A DNA stretch of 64,000 bases from Trematomus loennbergii. Lineage: Eukaryota > Chordata > Actinopteri > Perciformes > Nototheniidae. The translations under genes and the position numbers were made by a program. The DNA is taken from assembly GCA_012861695.1 (NCBI GenBank), contig JAAOOA010000372.1, positions 267,501 through 331,500 on the forward strand, given 5' to 3'. The notes beneath the pieces are model-generated. The model was not told where the DNA came from and made no database searches. It was given only the letters and a program-made list of their open reading frames with translations. Positions 36,957 to 48,401 of the stretch are shown one piece after another; position 1 is the stretch's first letter; each line of letters begins with the position of its first letter.

Positions 36957-39599
36957 ACCATTGTGATGTAGTTTAATTATAGCCTAGCATTAGCTTTAGC
37001 TGATAGAATTGACACTTCAATAATCACAAAGCAGTGTCAATATGTGGAAATGATCCTGCTGAACAAAGTGTGTTAGTATCATAAAGGAGCCACAGAGCTT
37101 CTTTTCTGCATTATAGCAACATGTAAAGGAAAAATCCCATTGCTTTTTGTTAAGGCAGCGCTTTGCGATGCTAACTTCCGGGTCAGCCTTCAAAAACAGG
37201 TCATCACTGCACCACTACAGGCGTCTGAATGAGGCTATTTGTAGCTGTTCCTGCTAGATAACTTTCTGTGGTACGATATTTTTGGGACACGCAGCACTGT
37301 GAGCTACGCTAAACTTCAGTGTGGAGCGAATGTGCTATCCTAAAGTGTTTTTGGCACAAGTGTTGTAAAGGTACAGGCGCATTCGTAGTGTGCATTAATG
37401 ACAACAACCACTCCCAATTCTGCTCTTGAATTTGAAACGTGCAGGTGTTCAGACTAACATGTTGTGATTCTCTGGGTGACATGTGACAGAAACATTTCGA
37501 ATTTCTTACACTTATAAGCCTTACTTATGTTTGCCTTGTATTATGAAGAACTCTCCTCCCGGAGTACTTTCTTAAAAAAAGTTCTTATCAAATGTGTCTT
37601 CCTGTGGGAGGATGTGTAACACCACTGTGCCATTTGTTTTGGTCTACGTGTCACTAAACATGTTTTTCTGTGTTCCCCTCGCCTGGTGCTCCACTCTTCA
37701 GTATCCTTATTCTCTTTTTAACCAGTGGGGTTTTTTATGATTGTCTTTTCTTACTTGCAATAAATAAATCCTACATGCCTCTTAAAGAAAAGCTCAGATC
37801 ACCACTGCCATGTCGTGATGTTTCTGTCCATTCAGCGACTCCGTAACGGCCTTACTGCACCACTGATAGATGCATTTAACCGTCAAAATCTGACTTTTGA
37901 TAAATGTCTTGATTAATATACCGATCTTTGTATGACGACTTACCTGAGATGTATAAAGAGAAGCATTCCTACAATTCTATGCTGTGCTAATATCTCAAAA
38001 AGATGTCAGAAGAGGACCACTGCTGCCTGTTTTCTTTCTGTGCCCTCAGAGTTTCTCGGGCCACTTCCTCTCATTAGCCTTTATTTATATCTGCCACAGG
38101 AAGGCAGAGACACCGGGCCTCTCAGCGGCTGTCAGAAGGAAAGCAGAGAACACAAGAAGGCTCAAAATAGAACGTACCAAACCCTGATTTCCGCTCTTGG
38201 AGAGTAGAGAACTATTTTGGGTGAACGTCTTTCGGGAGCGTGGTTCCTTCTCGCTGGTGGCCGCTCTGACCTTGCTCCTGGCCAGCTGCTGGACAAACTG
38301 CTTGTTAAATCTCTCCTGCACACAGTTGGAAGATCACACAGGAATAATACTCATTGTCACATCTGCAGAAACACTGAATAGGACATGATGGCTCTCACAC
38401 TTCAATCAGACTATTGATGAAAAAGTATTGTCACCTATTCTTCATTGTTTAGGACTTACCATCCTTTTGCTATTTTCTCACAGATTGTGCTGTTTTACTG
38501 GAAGATCCCTGCAGGAACAGCCAGGTGCATTAGCATTGTGTAGACGGCAGAATATTTTTTATTGAATGTCAAAGATCAGAATCAGGTTTTTTTCCATGAA
38601 GCATACAAGGAAATTGTGTTGGTGTTTATTTGTACATACATCAGAATCAGAAATCCTTTATTTGTCCCACAGCTGTGGAAATGTACAGCGTTACTGCATC
38701 AGTGACATACTACGGGGGCCGACATGTGCCAACACGCTACAACGGCCCAAAACATTTCCATTAGGAGAAACACGCTGCAGTTTAAAAAATGATGCAAACA
38801 TAAAAACACAAATGTTCCAAAACACATGCACATGAAGTAAATATCTTCAGCAACTTGACAACACATGCACAGTGTTTACTGAAAGCGCTGCATAAACAAA
38901 ACGCTGCTAGAAGCTCAAAACCCAAGGTCAACGGGGACACTAAAGAGTGACGCACACAGCTGGGACCGGAGCGCTTGCTGGTCAGACATTATGACGATGG
39001 CAACTGTCACTGGAAACGTAACTAATATGTACGTTTAATCGGCTTATTTGAACCATGTCATGTGATTCATTCCGATATTTTAGCAGAATTTCTGGGAAGC
39101 TAGCTGACAGTGACAGATACCAACTTTATAACCCCGAACGTCAACAAGTGCTCCTCAGCAGATTAAAGGCAAATATTAAAAGAGTAGGCTAACATATTAA
39201 ATATAGAGACGAGCATTAACATTTTCTATTAAAAAAATAATAAAAATAATTTAAGCAATTTTACATTAAAAAAATAAATGTATATATTAACAAGGAATTT
39301 AAATATAAAAAAAAACTAAGTACCGTAAAAATATGAAAGAAATATAGTGTATTAAAAAATAAAAACAGTGGAGATTGGGGAGTTGTGCAGATGACCATCT
39401 CACACACTGAAAAAGAAGTCAGAGTGCATGCTTTAAGGTCACTTTTGAAACCAAAAGAGGTATTTCTCTGATGCCCCAGCGTGGAACAGTCTGCTGGGTT
39501 TCTCTGTGTCTCTGGTTCTGCAGGCAGGTTTCCACAGAGGCTCATGGTCAGGGTTCTCACATTGCTGCACAATGACACACTGGGATTACTGCACAGGCT
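36957..39599. other. Interval without a confirmed gene; one weak exon candidate
   Basis: The dispersed repeat resumes near 37140-37200. A LINE/SINE-like 3' tail (AATCAGAAATCCTTTATTTG) sits at about 38645-38670. On the minus strand, about 38312 down to 38175, an AG acceptor (CTGTGTGCAG) is followed by an open, relatively GC-rich, arginine/serine-rich stretch (ERFNKQFVQQLARSKVRAAT and onward to about SKSGNQ). I do not recognise the product and no partner exon was found, so it is not called as a gene. Confidence 0.35.
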
Positions 39600-39623
39600 G
39601 GGGGGGGGGGGGGGGGGGGGGGG
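39600..39623. repeat. 24-base poly-G run
   Basis: An uninterrupted run of G following CACAGGCT. Runs of this length can form G-quadruplex structures and are mutation-prone. Its survival at this length shows that long G runs are not collapsed everywhere in the assembly. Confidence 0.95.
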
Positions 39624-39939
39624 CATGCTTCTGGCCTTCAGAGGCATTACAGTGTCAGTGTGTTGGAATGTGCTGATGAGGGGGAGAGGAAGGGGGGTCC
39701 GAGGGGTGGGCGGGAGTGCAGTGACACCTCTGTTCCTCTGGTGGGCTCAGCGGGTGTAGATAAAAAAGCATATGTAACTATAGATGCACAAAGAGTACTT
39801 AGTTAAGGTTGGAATTAAGTACCATTTTGAGGAACTTAACTGGAGTATTTATACTTTTACTTCACTACAGCCTCTAGTTACTTTGCTTTGACTTTAAAAA
39901 AAAAATGTTTATAAAACATGCTGCATTACTTCATATTAA

Positions 39940-40320
39940 AGGTAGGGTAGGTAATTTTGGAGAAACCAGCTCGAGATCGCTAGAATTTGAAAATACACAG
40001 CCTGAAGAAAATCTGCCACTTCCTTACAGAGCCCCTCCTCCAACACACACGAACGCGCACATGACCAATGAGGGCACAAGATAAGTTTGTGCCCCGATGG
40101 AAGGCTGACAGGCAGGTAGACCATCCAGTTATTTTAGCCGGGCCGGCTAAAATGATTGGTCGTGCTTTTTACAGTATCACGGTTTCCACAGATGAAATTT
40201 TTTTATGGATTTTTTCTCAAAGCACTTAAGAAGTTCATTGCTATCGGGATGTTAAGAGCATTCATGGAATATAACAAAAAGTGTATCTCGAGCCGGTTTC
40301 TCAAACTTACCTACCCACCT
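39940..40320. mobile_element. TTAA-flanked MITE (family A, copy 2)
   Basis: A 381-bp element with termini AGGTAGGGTAGGTAATTTTG and CTTACCTACCCACCT in inverted orientation, plus subterminal GAAACCAGCTCGAG and CTCGAGCCGGTTTC. TTAA lies on both sides (39936-39939 and 40321-40324). It shares the whole body with 43804-44151 apart from a small insertion near 40135-40155 (AGCCGGGCCGGCTAAAATG). It encodes no protein and matches piggyBac-type integration by target site only. Confidence 0.9.
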
Positions 40321-41162
40321 TTAAAAACCTTGCATAAAAGATTTATACATTTGACATTTTGGCCTTTGGGAGCTCTGTGGTATGACTGGTAAATGGGCCA
40401 CTTTATACTTTACTAATTGATTGAGTACTCGATTCTGTTATTGCAACCTTTTGCTACGTGTCCATTGCTATGGACAGAAACCATTTCGGACCACAGCAAG
40501 GCATGTTTTTAAGAAGAAGAAATAAAATCATTTTATTGTATAAAAGAAATAGCTTTATTCAATATTTGGGTCGAACTACTGTTAACTTTAGTAATTAGTA
40601 GTGTGATAAGCAGGATAATGTACAGCGAGTCAACTGTAAAATTCCCTTAGTATGATTCCACACTGCTCATCCTGTCAGTGTTCATTTCGTAATAATGCAG
40701 TATAATTGCAGTGAATGAACCCTTATTTACATGTACATACTTTTACTTTACCCAGTATTTTACGATTTAAATATTTTTATTGTAACTTAAATTAAGGATC
40801 TTGAAACTGCTATCACGACCATTAATGAGTATTTGTAGCAACAATTGCAAAATGTAAACCCCGCCCTTAATTGGAATGTGGATTATATTTATACTATATT
40901 GTTCAGCTACATTTTCATTAGAGAATTAATTATTAAATATTTAGATTTCACAAGGATGTTAGGACATTTGAAGGCTACGCTCAACTACATTTCAAGCAAT
41001 ACATTTGTAAAATAAAACTTGCAGATTATTTTATTTGCAGATGTAGAATATATAACTTGTTACACACATGGAAACATTTATTGAATGGTAAATGTCGCCT
41101 TCATTCTGCAATACTGTTATCTTGACCTGACGTTGACTGTTCGCCAGTGCTTTGATTCCTGT
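40321..41162. other. Gene-free AT-rich interval
   Basis: No exon or complete repeat recognised. Confidence 0.4.
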
Positions 41163-42738
41163 AGGGGAGAGGGGGTAAAATGAGCCACCCCCTTTATCTA
41201 AGGAACTGTGCACATTTGTTGTCATGTGGCCATTAATTCAGGAAGCACCCATCATTTATATTTGGCTGTGATGGAGAGAAGAACATGGTAAAGTGGTAAA
41301 TATGTTTTTTTTCTCACAATAAACCATGTTTTGTCAAAGTACATTTTCAACATGTCAGGTATAATTACTGTTTTGTCAAAGCAAATGTATCCAGGTCAGA
41401 AAATATGTATCAAACATGTTGGTTATTTAGCAAGGTGTAAAACCATGTGAAGCATTTAGCTAAAGATTAGCAGGAATGACTCAAATAAATATTCTAATCT
41501 AAAAATACAGAATCTTGATAGAATGAATTATATTCTTTTAGGTCTAGATTGGTTGAATAATTTGAAGGCATGCTACCATCTTTCTGCCGTATGCCTGAAG
41601 CAACATCTTTAGAAGGGCTGCAGCCTTCAATAAAACGACAGTGATAGAGAGATGAGAGGATCACCACGATTTAAATCATGAATAATTATCACTGACTATA
41701 ATTATATATATAATTATCATTTAAATCAGTAACATCATTTTTTTAACTAAGGCTCAGGTTTAAACTTTAAAGTGGTCAATTTACCCCCAGATGGCTCACG
41801 CCACGTTTACACGGAGACGAAAGCGAATCGATGTCGATATCAAAAACGTCTTCCGTCCACACGGAATCGGCTCAAGAAACGTGTCCGTCCACATGAGACC
41901 ACTCGGCCCGCTGGAGACGCTGTAGTACATATGCCGGGCCTGTAAGTGGCGCTGTACTTCTGCCACAAAATACACCGAAAGTAGCGAAGAAGACCCCCCC
42001 CCCCCCCGAACATGGTTGCCATGGTTGCCTGGTTGCATGGTTGCCCTTCTGTTTATTCTCCGCGGTGGATTTAGCAACATGTAGTTCATGTAGTTCTCCA
42101 TGTCCACTTGTGGCTGATGGTTGTGGTAGAGGAGCTGTAGATTTTGCACTAACATCTGTAGCATGGTCAGTAGCGTCTGGAGCACGAACGCAACCCTGTG
42201 ATTCGCCATTGTTGTTGTTGTTGGCGAAACACATCAGCAATGACGCGGGTGACGCAGGGGTGAGCAGGAGAGGTGGGGAGAGGCGGGGCTATGGCGTCAT
42301 CGTTATCAGGAAATGATGTATAGGACGTACACACGAGCCGTTTGGCCCCCCAGAGCGTTTCGTCCGCAGATCTACCCACCTTGGGAGCCGTCATCGTTTG
42401 AGGGCTCCGTTTCCGTGGTTCCGTTACGGCCTCGTGTGGACGAACCGTCCATATGATAGAGAACTGTAGCGGATACAACCCGTTTCGTCTCCGTGTAAAC
42501 GTGGCATCAATGTACCCCTTGATGCGGATCAACTTACCCCTTAGATGGGGCAAGTTAAGCCAATCGTTTTTGAGAGGTCATATTTTCATGGCCCTTGATA
42601 GATGCATTGTTTTGATTTTGATTGACAGAAGACATCCTGAAGTAAAGGTTGTTGTTGTCATTTGACTTCTATCAAATGTTTCCTTGCCTGGAGGGACACA
42701 TAACAACAAATTGGCTCATTTTACCTCACTCTCCCCTA
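41163..42738. mobile_element. Outer inverted-repeat element containing a nested MITE
   Basis: The left end TAGGGGAGAGGGGGTAAAAT, continuing GAGCC, is matched inverted by the right end (GGCTCATTTTACC then TCACTCTCCCCTA). Internal sequence mentions the same motif again on both sides of the nested element (CAATTTACCCC before it and CAACTTACCCC after it). The total span of 1576 bp includes the 708-bp insertion. No target duplication was identified. Confidence 0.7.
41799..42506. mobile_element. Nested element with perfect inverted termini, 708 bp
   Basis: GCCACGTTTACACGGAGACG, plus AAA, at the left is exactly mirrored by CGTCTCCGTGTAAACGTGGC at the right, giving at least 23 perfect bases. TCA flanks both sides (41796-41798 and 42507-42509), compatible with a 3-bp duplication. 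The interior is GC-richer than its surroundings and has a 14-base C run (41994-42007). The open frames inside show no transposase motif. Confidence 0.85.
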
Positions 42739-43226
42739 TGTTATAATCTTTGGCACAATGTCCGAGTATAATACAATTCTATATGCATTACAGCACAGCA
42801 GAATATGTTCCTCGTGTTGCACTATACAACAATTCAAAGTGCACCGTGACTTATCAGAGGAACATCTGCTGTAGTGAGCAACACATGATGTACCCCCACC
42901 TTTGTGTAGTTCATTGGGAGGCCTCAGAGTCACACTGAAACTTACGTCAGTCCATCGCTGCTCCTTAAAATAACCTTTTCCCTTCCATCACAACAATGCA
43001 ACGTTACATCAGTCAGCGTCACACCTGCAGTCACACACACAACCTTTCACACACAGAGGCTGAAACAAGACTCTGCTGGGCCCTTTCCACCATTATCTGT
43101 AGGAGCAGTTTTATCATCCTGTCATAAAGTAGTGTTTATTCAAGCGTCCTTTATACTGTCCATCAGACTTCATCAGTGCTGCCTGTGTTGGATGAAGGCG
43201 TGCATGTGACCTCATAACGTTTAGAT

Positions 43227-44522
43227 CAGTGGTTCTCAACTGGTGGGTCGCGACCCAAAGTGGGTCGCGCTCCCGTTTCGAGTGGGTGGCAGATGTGTGA
43301 GTGAAGAAATAAAATAAATAAATAAATAAAAATAAAATAAATAATAATAATCATTCTTTCAATTTATTTTTTTTGGAAAAAGTCAAACATTTATTTTGAA
43401 GGCCCGATTTTCTAACGCTGTGCATGCTGTAGGCGTTGGACTGGAAGTACCCTCAGGTAGTGATCATCTTCTCAATAAAACATCGTTGCCGATGTTTTTT
43501 CGAGTCTTCTGGCCAATCAGAAGCAAGATTGTTGCCGGAAGTCCCCACGGAGAATAACTTTGCGGTAGAACTATTCTTTATACACCCATGGGTACAACTT
43601 CAGATAAAAATGAACACATAATGAAATATTACCCCCGGTTTGATGATTGACAGGTCACAGAACAATGGGGGCTATCTACCCTTACCCACAATTTAAAGTA
43701 ATTCACACAGACTATCTCCTCTTTGCTCTTCTCTCTGTGAGGAGCAGCAAGTTCAGCTGTCAGAACAAAGTGAAAAACAAACAATGACATAAAATATTAT
43801 TAAAGGTGGGGTAGGTAATTTTGAGAAACCAGCTCGAGTGCGCTAGAATTTGAAAATACACAGCCTGAAGAAATCTGCCACTTCCTTAGAGCCCCTCCTC
43901 CAACACACACGAACGCACACATGACCAATGAGGGCACGAAATAAGTTTGTGCACAGATGGAAGGCTGACAGGCAGGTAGGCCATCCAGTCGTACTTTTTA
44001 CAGTATTACGGCTTCCACAGATGACTTTTTTTTATGGATTTTTTGTCAAAGCACTTAAGATATTCATTGCTATCGGGATGTTAAGAGCATTCCATGGAAT
44101 ATAACAAAAAGTGTATCTCGAGCCGGTTTCTCAAACTTACCTACCCCACCTTTAATATGTCGGGTAGTAATAGATTTATTTATTTTCTTCTCAGAGTGTA
44201 CCAGAATGCCTAGTTTATATGTTAGTATTTCTAAAATAGGGAGAATCCCCCCAGACCCCCCCTAAACGTTTTTCACGTGTGGTGAATTTGCAGGATTGGC
44301 TCCAAGTCTGCCTTTGTATTTTAAAAGCATACTTTAGTTCTGTGAAGGGATATAAGGGATATATGCCCTGTACTTCACTTTAATTAATATTGTATGCTGA
44401 AAAGCGTATATATTACAGCACGATTTTTTGTTGAATAGATTTGAGTGGTTCAAAATGTTGGGTCGCGATTTATTGACCAAGGAAAAAGTGAGTCCCGAGG
44501 CCTGACCAGTTGAGAACCACTG
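43227..44522. mobile_element. hAT element with CAGTGGTTCTCAAC termini, 1296 bp
   Basis: The left end CAGTGGTTCTCAACTGGT and right end ACCAGTTGAGAACCACTG are perfect inverted repeats of the kind well known in vertebrate hAT (Charlie-like) elements. A perfect 8-bp duplication GTTTAGAT lies at 43219-43226 and 44523-44530. A TTAA MITE is nested inside at 43804-44151. No intact transposase is visible. Confidence 0.93.
43804..44151. mobile_element. TTAA-flanked MITE (family A, copy 3), nested
   Basis: A 348-bp element with termini AGGTGGGGTAGGTAATTTTG and CTTACCTACCCCACCT, flanked by TTAA at 43800-43803 and 44152-44155. It is the least rearranged copy in the window and lies wholly inside the hAT element at 43227-44522, so it inserted after that element. 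Confidence 0.92.
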
Positions 44523-44682
44523 GTTTAGATCATGAACCTGCCATGTTTAATGTGTCAGTAATTATGTTAGGAAACAATAGTTACGTCTGTAACTACGGTT
44601 CTGTGAGTCCCGGATGAAAGGAACAGATCCTCTGACGACACCGGCAGATATAGCCGGTGTCACGTGGGTCACAGGTGACTGT

Positions 44683-45070
44683 GGGTGTTTCTCAATCTCG
44701 AGTAAAGCTGCTCCAGAGCCACTATTTCAAGCATACTACGTCATTGAGTGCCGCCAAAGTACTGTTCCAATGTCCAGCATACTTGGAATTCTACCGAGCC
44801 CGGCGTACTTCGTTTGGAGAAATTTCGAGGCTGCACATGTGTAGACTCCGCAGTCTTAAAATCCCACAATGCTTTGCGCACGGACCAATTTCCCCAAATC
44901 TGTGGCGGAAAATGTAAGGCCCCTCTCATATGACGCACACCTGCACACTTGCTCGCCTGTTCCACTCTTTGTTTTCCGAATGCCAGGAAGTATTCTTGCC
45001 TCGCTTCGGAAGCAAGTGACTCGGAAGACATGTGCTACCAAGCAAGCGTACTCGACATTGAGAAACACCC
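44683..45070. mobile_element. 388-bp element with GGGTGTTTCTCAAT termini
   Basis: The left end GGGTGTTTCTCAATCTCGAG (then TA) is matched inverted at the right end (TACTCGACATTGAGAAACAC then CC). A partial copy sits at 28983-29160. No duplication could be assigned. Both strands carry several short open frames without family resemblance. Confidence 0.8.
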
Positions 45071-45174
45071 CTTGTTGTTATTGGTACTCGAGCTGCGCAT
45101 GCGCGATGGACATATCCAGTGCTAAAGCACCGCCTCTGGCGGTCAGTAGGGACGAAATAGAACAGACATTTAAG

Positions 45175-46432
45175 CAGTGATGGAAAGTAACTAAGTACAT
45201 TTACACAAGTACTATACTTGTAACATTTTGAGAGACTTGCACTGTACTTGAGTATTTGCATGTTATGCTTCTTTGTACTTCTACTTCACTACAATTCAGA
45301 GGTTCACAGATGTGGATTAATGATGTAAATATACCAAGTGTTAAATCAGACTTTAGTTCCACCTGGAGTCAATTCACAAGCTACCCTGCAGTATACAAAG
45401 TCATTCAAACTAGCTGCACCTTTACCAGCTTTGATAACACTTTCATGATCAATCATTATAAACATATATATATTATTCTGAAATGGACCAATCTGCACAA
45501 TGACTACTTTAAGTATATTTTGATGCTAATACCTTCGTACTTTTACTTGAGTAACATTTTGAATGCAGGACTTTTACTGTAACTGAGTACCTATAATAAT
45601 ACATGACTTCATAATATCTTGTTATTAATCTGAAATCAATGCAGTGGAGTAAACAGGGCCTCTGATTTGTAGAGGAGTAGAAGTATAGAATAGCAGGAAA
45701 GGGAAATACTCAAGTGAAGTACAAATACCTCAAACTTGTACTTAAGTTATGTCATACCATTAAGTTATTTAGCTACATTGCACCATTAAATACAACATAA
45801 TATTCTAAAATAGGCTGTTGTGCAGAATGAGTACTTTTACTCTTGGGTTTTTTGTGCATGTGGTTGCTAATGCTTTTGTACTTATTACTTTTACATAACA
45901 TTTTGAATGCACGACTTTACTTGAGTATTTCTACACTTATGTGTTACTACTTTTAACTTAAGTATGATATCTAAATACTTGACCCACCTTTGCCTGCATG
46001 CCTCTGATTTATCATTATCACATATTGTCACATGACCTCTCTTCCATGATGTCTCAGCTCTGGTTGTGTAACTGAAGGCCAGCCTCTTCTCGTGACCATG
46101 ACTCAGCACTTCCTGAGGGGATTGCCTGCCTTACATGAGCCTGTGACATCATCACACCCTGCTCCTGGGAGATCACCTGCGCGCGCGTGTGTGAGACACA
46201 GTTGGATAAGAAAAGGGAGCGTGGGGGGTGGGTGAAGCAGTTCAGACCGGCTTGCACAACACATCGCATGCCAGTGCCTCCTTAACGAACAATTTTCCAA
46301 GTCATGTGCTCTGCAGTCAGCCACACACACATTCTGATCCTGGGGGCAGAGCCAGTGGTCTACAGAGACACTGATGGCACCACGCTGCCTCAATTAAAAA
46401 GTTATATTATTAATATTTAGAGCACTGCTATA
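45175..46432. repeat. AGTA-rich hAT-family fragments and unclassified sequence
   Basis: From 45175 (CAGTGATGGAAAGTAACTAA) to about 45600 and again at about 45700-45990 the sequence is the ACTTTTACTTGAGTA type typical of fish hAT-like repeats, related to 46433-46945. A right end resembling CCCACCTTTG lies near 45985. No matching target duplication was found. The remainder to 46432 contains no recognised feature. Confidence 0.55.
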
Positions 46433-46945
46433 CAGTGGTGTCAAGACTCAAGAGTACATTTACTCAAGGAGGGTACTTCCTGAGATACTTGTACTTTACT
46501 TGAGTTTTTGCATTTTATGCTACTTTCTACTTTTCCTCCACTACATTTATTCATAACCTTTAGTTACTTTACAGATGTGGATGAATGATGTGAAATATAA
46601 TCAACTCTTAAATCAGACTTTAGTTCCACCTGGAGTAAATCCACAAGCTACCCTGCAGTATACAAAGTCATTCAAACTAGCTGCACCTTTACTAGCTTTG
46701 ATAACACTTTAATGATCAATCATTATAAAACATATCATATATATTATTCTGAAATGGACCAATCTGCACAATCACTACTTTTACTGTCGCTACTTTAACT
46801 ATATTTAGATGCTAATACTTTTGTACTTATACTTGAGTAACATTTTGATTGCAGGTCTTTTACTTGTATTGTACTTGTCTATTCCTACACTCTGCTACTT
46901 CTACTTTTACTTGTGTACAAGATCTGAGTACACCTCCCACCTCTG
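46433..46945. mobile_element. hAT-type AGTA-rich element with perfect target duplication
   Basis: A 513-bp element beginning CAGTGGTGTCAAGAC and ending CACCTCCCACCTCTG. It is bounded by a perfect 8-bp direct repeat, CTGCTATA (46425-46432 and 46946-46953). The interior is the ACTTTTACTTGAGTA-type sequence common in fish genomes. The duplication gives firm evidence that this widespread repeat moves as a hAT element. Confidence 0.88.
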
Positions 46946-47346
46946 CTGCTATATGTGGAATACAGGTATTGTGTGTGTTTCTTTGTGTGCAGCTGATGTC
47001 ACATGCTCTTTTTTTAGGAAGTCAGCTGGGTAAACGCACACTGAACTGTCCAACAAATCAGTGAGAATCGGTGAAAAGGGAACCTGTGTGGATGAATGAG
47101 CGAGTTCCTGCTGAGCGAGCAGAAGCACGTGCAGAGAGCGCAGAGGATTATTGTTCTCTTCAGCTCAGAGATGGCCCCGGGGCCACAGAGGCCAGCGTGA
47201 CCCCTCTGATCCGCACGTGACCCCTCTGATCCGCACGTGACTCCTCTTTACAGCCGTCAAAGGCCACAACAGCTGGGCGTTTACTAACATTTCCAGAAAT
47301 GGAAAAAAAAGGAGAACAGTTCTGGATTCCAAAAAAGAAATACTTT

Positions 47347-48036
47347 TTTATTGACAGCAATACATATGTATTCAGATTTTGCGAAGTAAAAAAAAGGAAC
47401 ATAAATACATTTAAATATCATTAGAAATAACTTATATTGTAACAAAATAATTATTTTGACTTGTGCCAATAAAACAGCTGGCATAGGAAGTACACACAAT
47501 GTCTTCACTGGATGTGGAGCCCTTCCCTTTTTTTAAACTTTTTTATTTATTTTTTTAAATAGGACAATAGCAACGTCAACATTTACTATTTGAATGAAAT
47601 AAGTGAAATTGCATAAAAAGGTCCAGTGTTTCAACAAGTGCTTTGTTTCTGCAGAGAGGCCTCGTCCACTCCACAGACCCTCCTCTCTCTGACTCGGATC
47701 AGAGGCTTCACCACACAGACATGATAGGATCCTCGAGTACAGGAAGTGTCCGTGCTTTTTGAAACATCCACCTCATGACGACACAAGTGCTTCCTCCGTC
47801 TCGTCTTCAAGGCTGACAGAAGCAGCTCCAAAACAGTCCACAGAGGGAGTCCATCCCCCGGCTTTTTTTTCTTCTTTTAAATACATCCCATGTAGACGCC
47901 AGAGTCTTTTTTTTCTTCTTTCCCCATCAGCAGTGCTTTGGAATTTGATCTCTGGGTGGCAATGTGTCCATCAGGGTTCACACCACGCTTACTGAGCAGA
48001 TATAAGTCCTTTCCTCAGGTTTCTCATGCTCAAAGT
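47347..48036 (-). other. gadd45a: Probable gadd45a 3' untranslated region
   Basis: The sequence downstream of the gadd45a stop on the minus strand contains pyrimidine-rich and A/T-rich stretches and an AATAAA hexamer at 47352-47347 (plus strand TTTATT). Gadd45a transcripts are known to be unstable through AU-rich 3' sequences, which would fit. The 3' end is not proven; another A/T-rich tract lies at 47525-47565. Confidence 0.4.
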
Positions 48037-48352
48037 TCATCGCTCGGGCAGGTTGATGATGGGAACCCACTGGTCCATGCAGCGGCTCTCCCTGCAGAAC
48101 CGGTTCACTTTGGTCAGAGCAGGGTCCTTCCATGATGTCGAATGAGGGCTCTGAAAATATAAAAGAAGAGAAACATAAATCATCTGAATTCAGCGTGCAA
48201 AGTTTATTTTTTGGTCCATGGCATGTGAATGTTTTATTTGACCAGCCTCTCAATACATAACCATTGTTTTCTGGCTGTTGAGTGATGCAAATCTACTTTC
48301 AATTTGCATTTATTACATGTTCATGTTTGGCAACGGTAACAAATAGTGCCCG

Positions 48353-48401
<49 letters not shown>

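Noticed and set aside
41796..42553. Several 120-137-residue frames on the minus strand
   Set aside because: Fall within a GC-richer nested MITE and overlap in all frames; no transposase motif.
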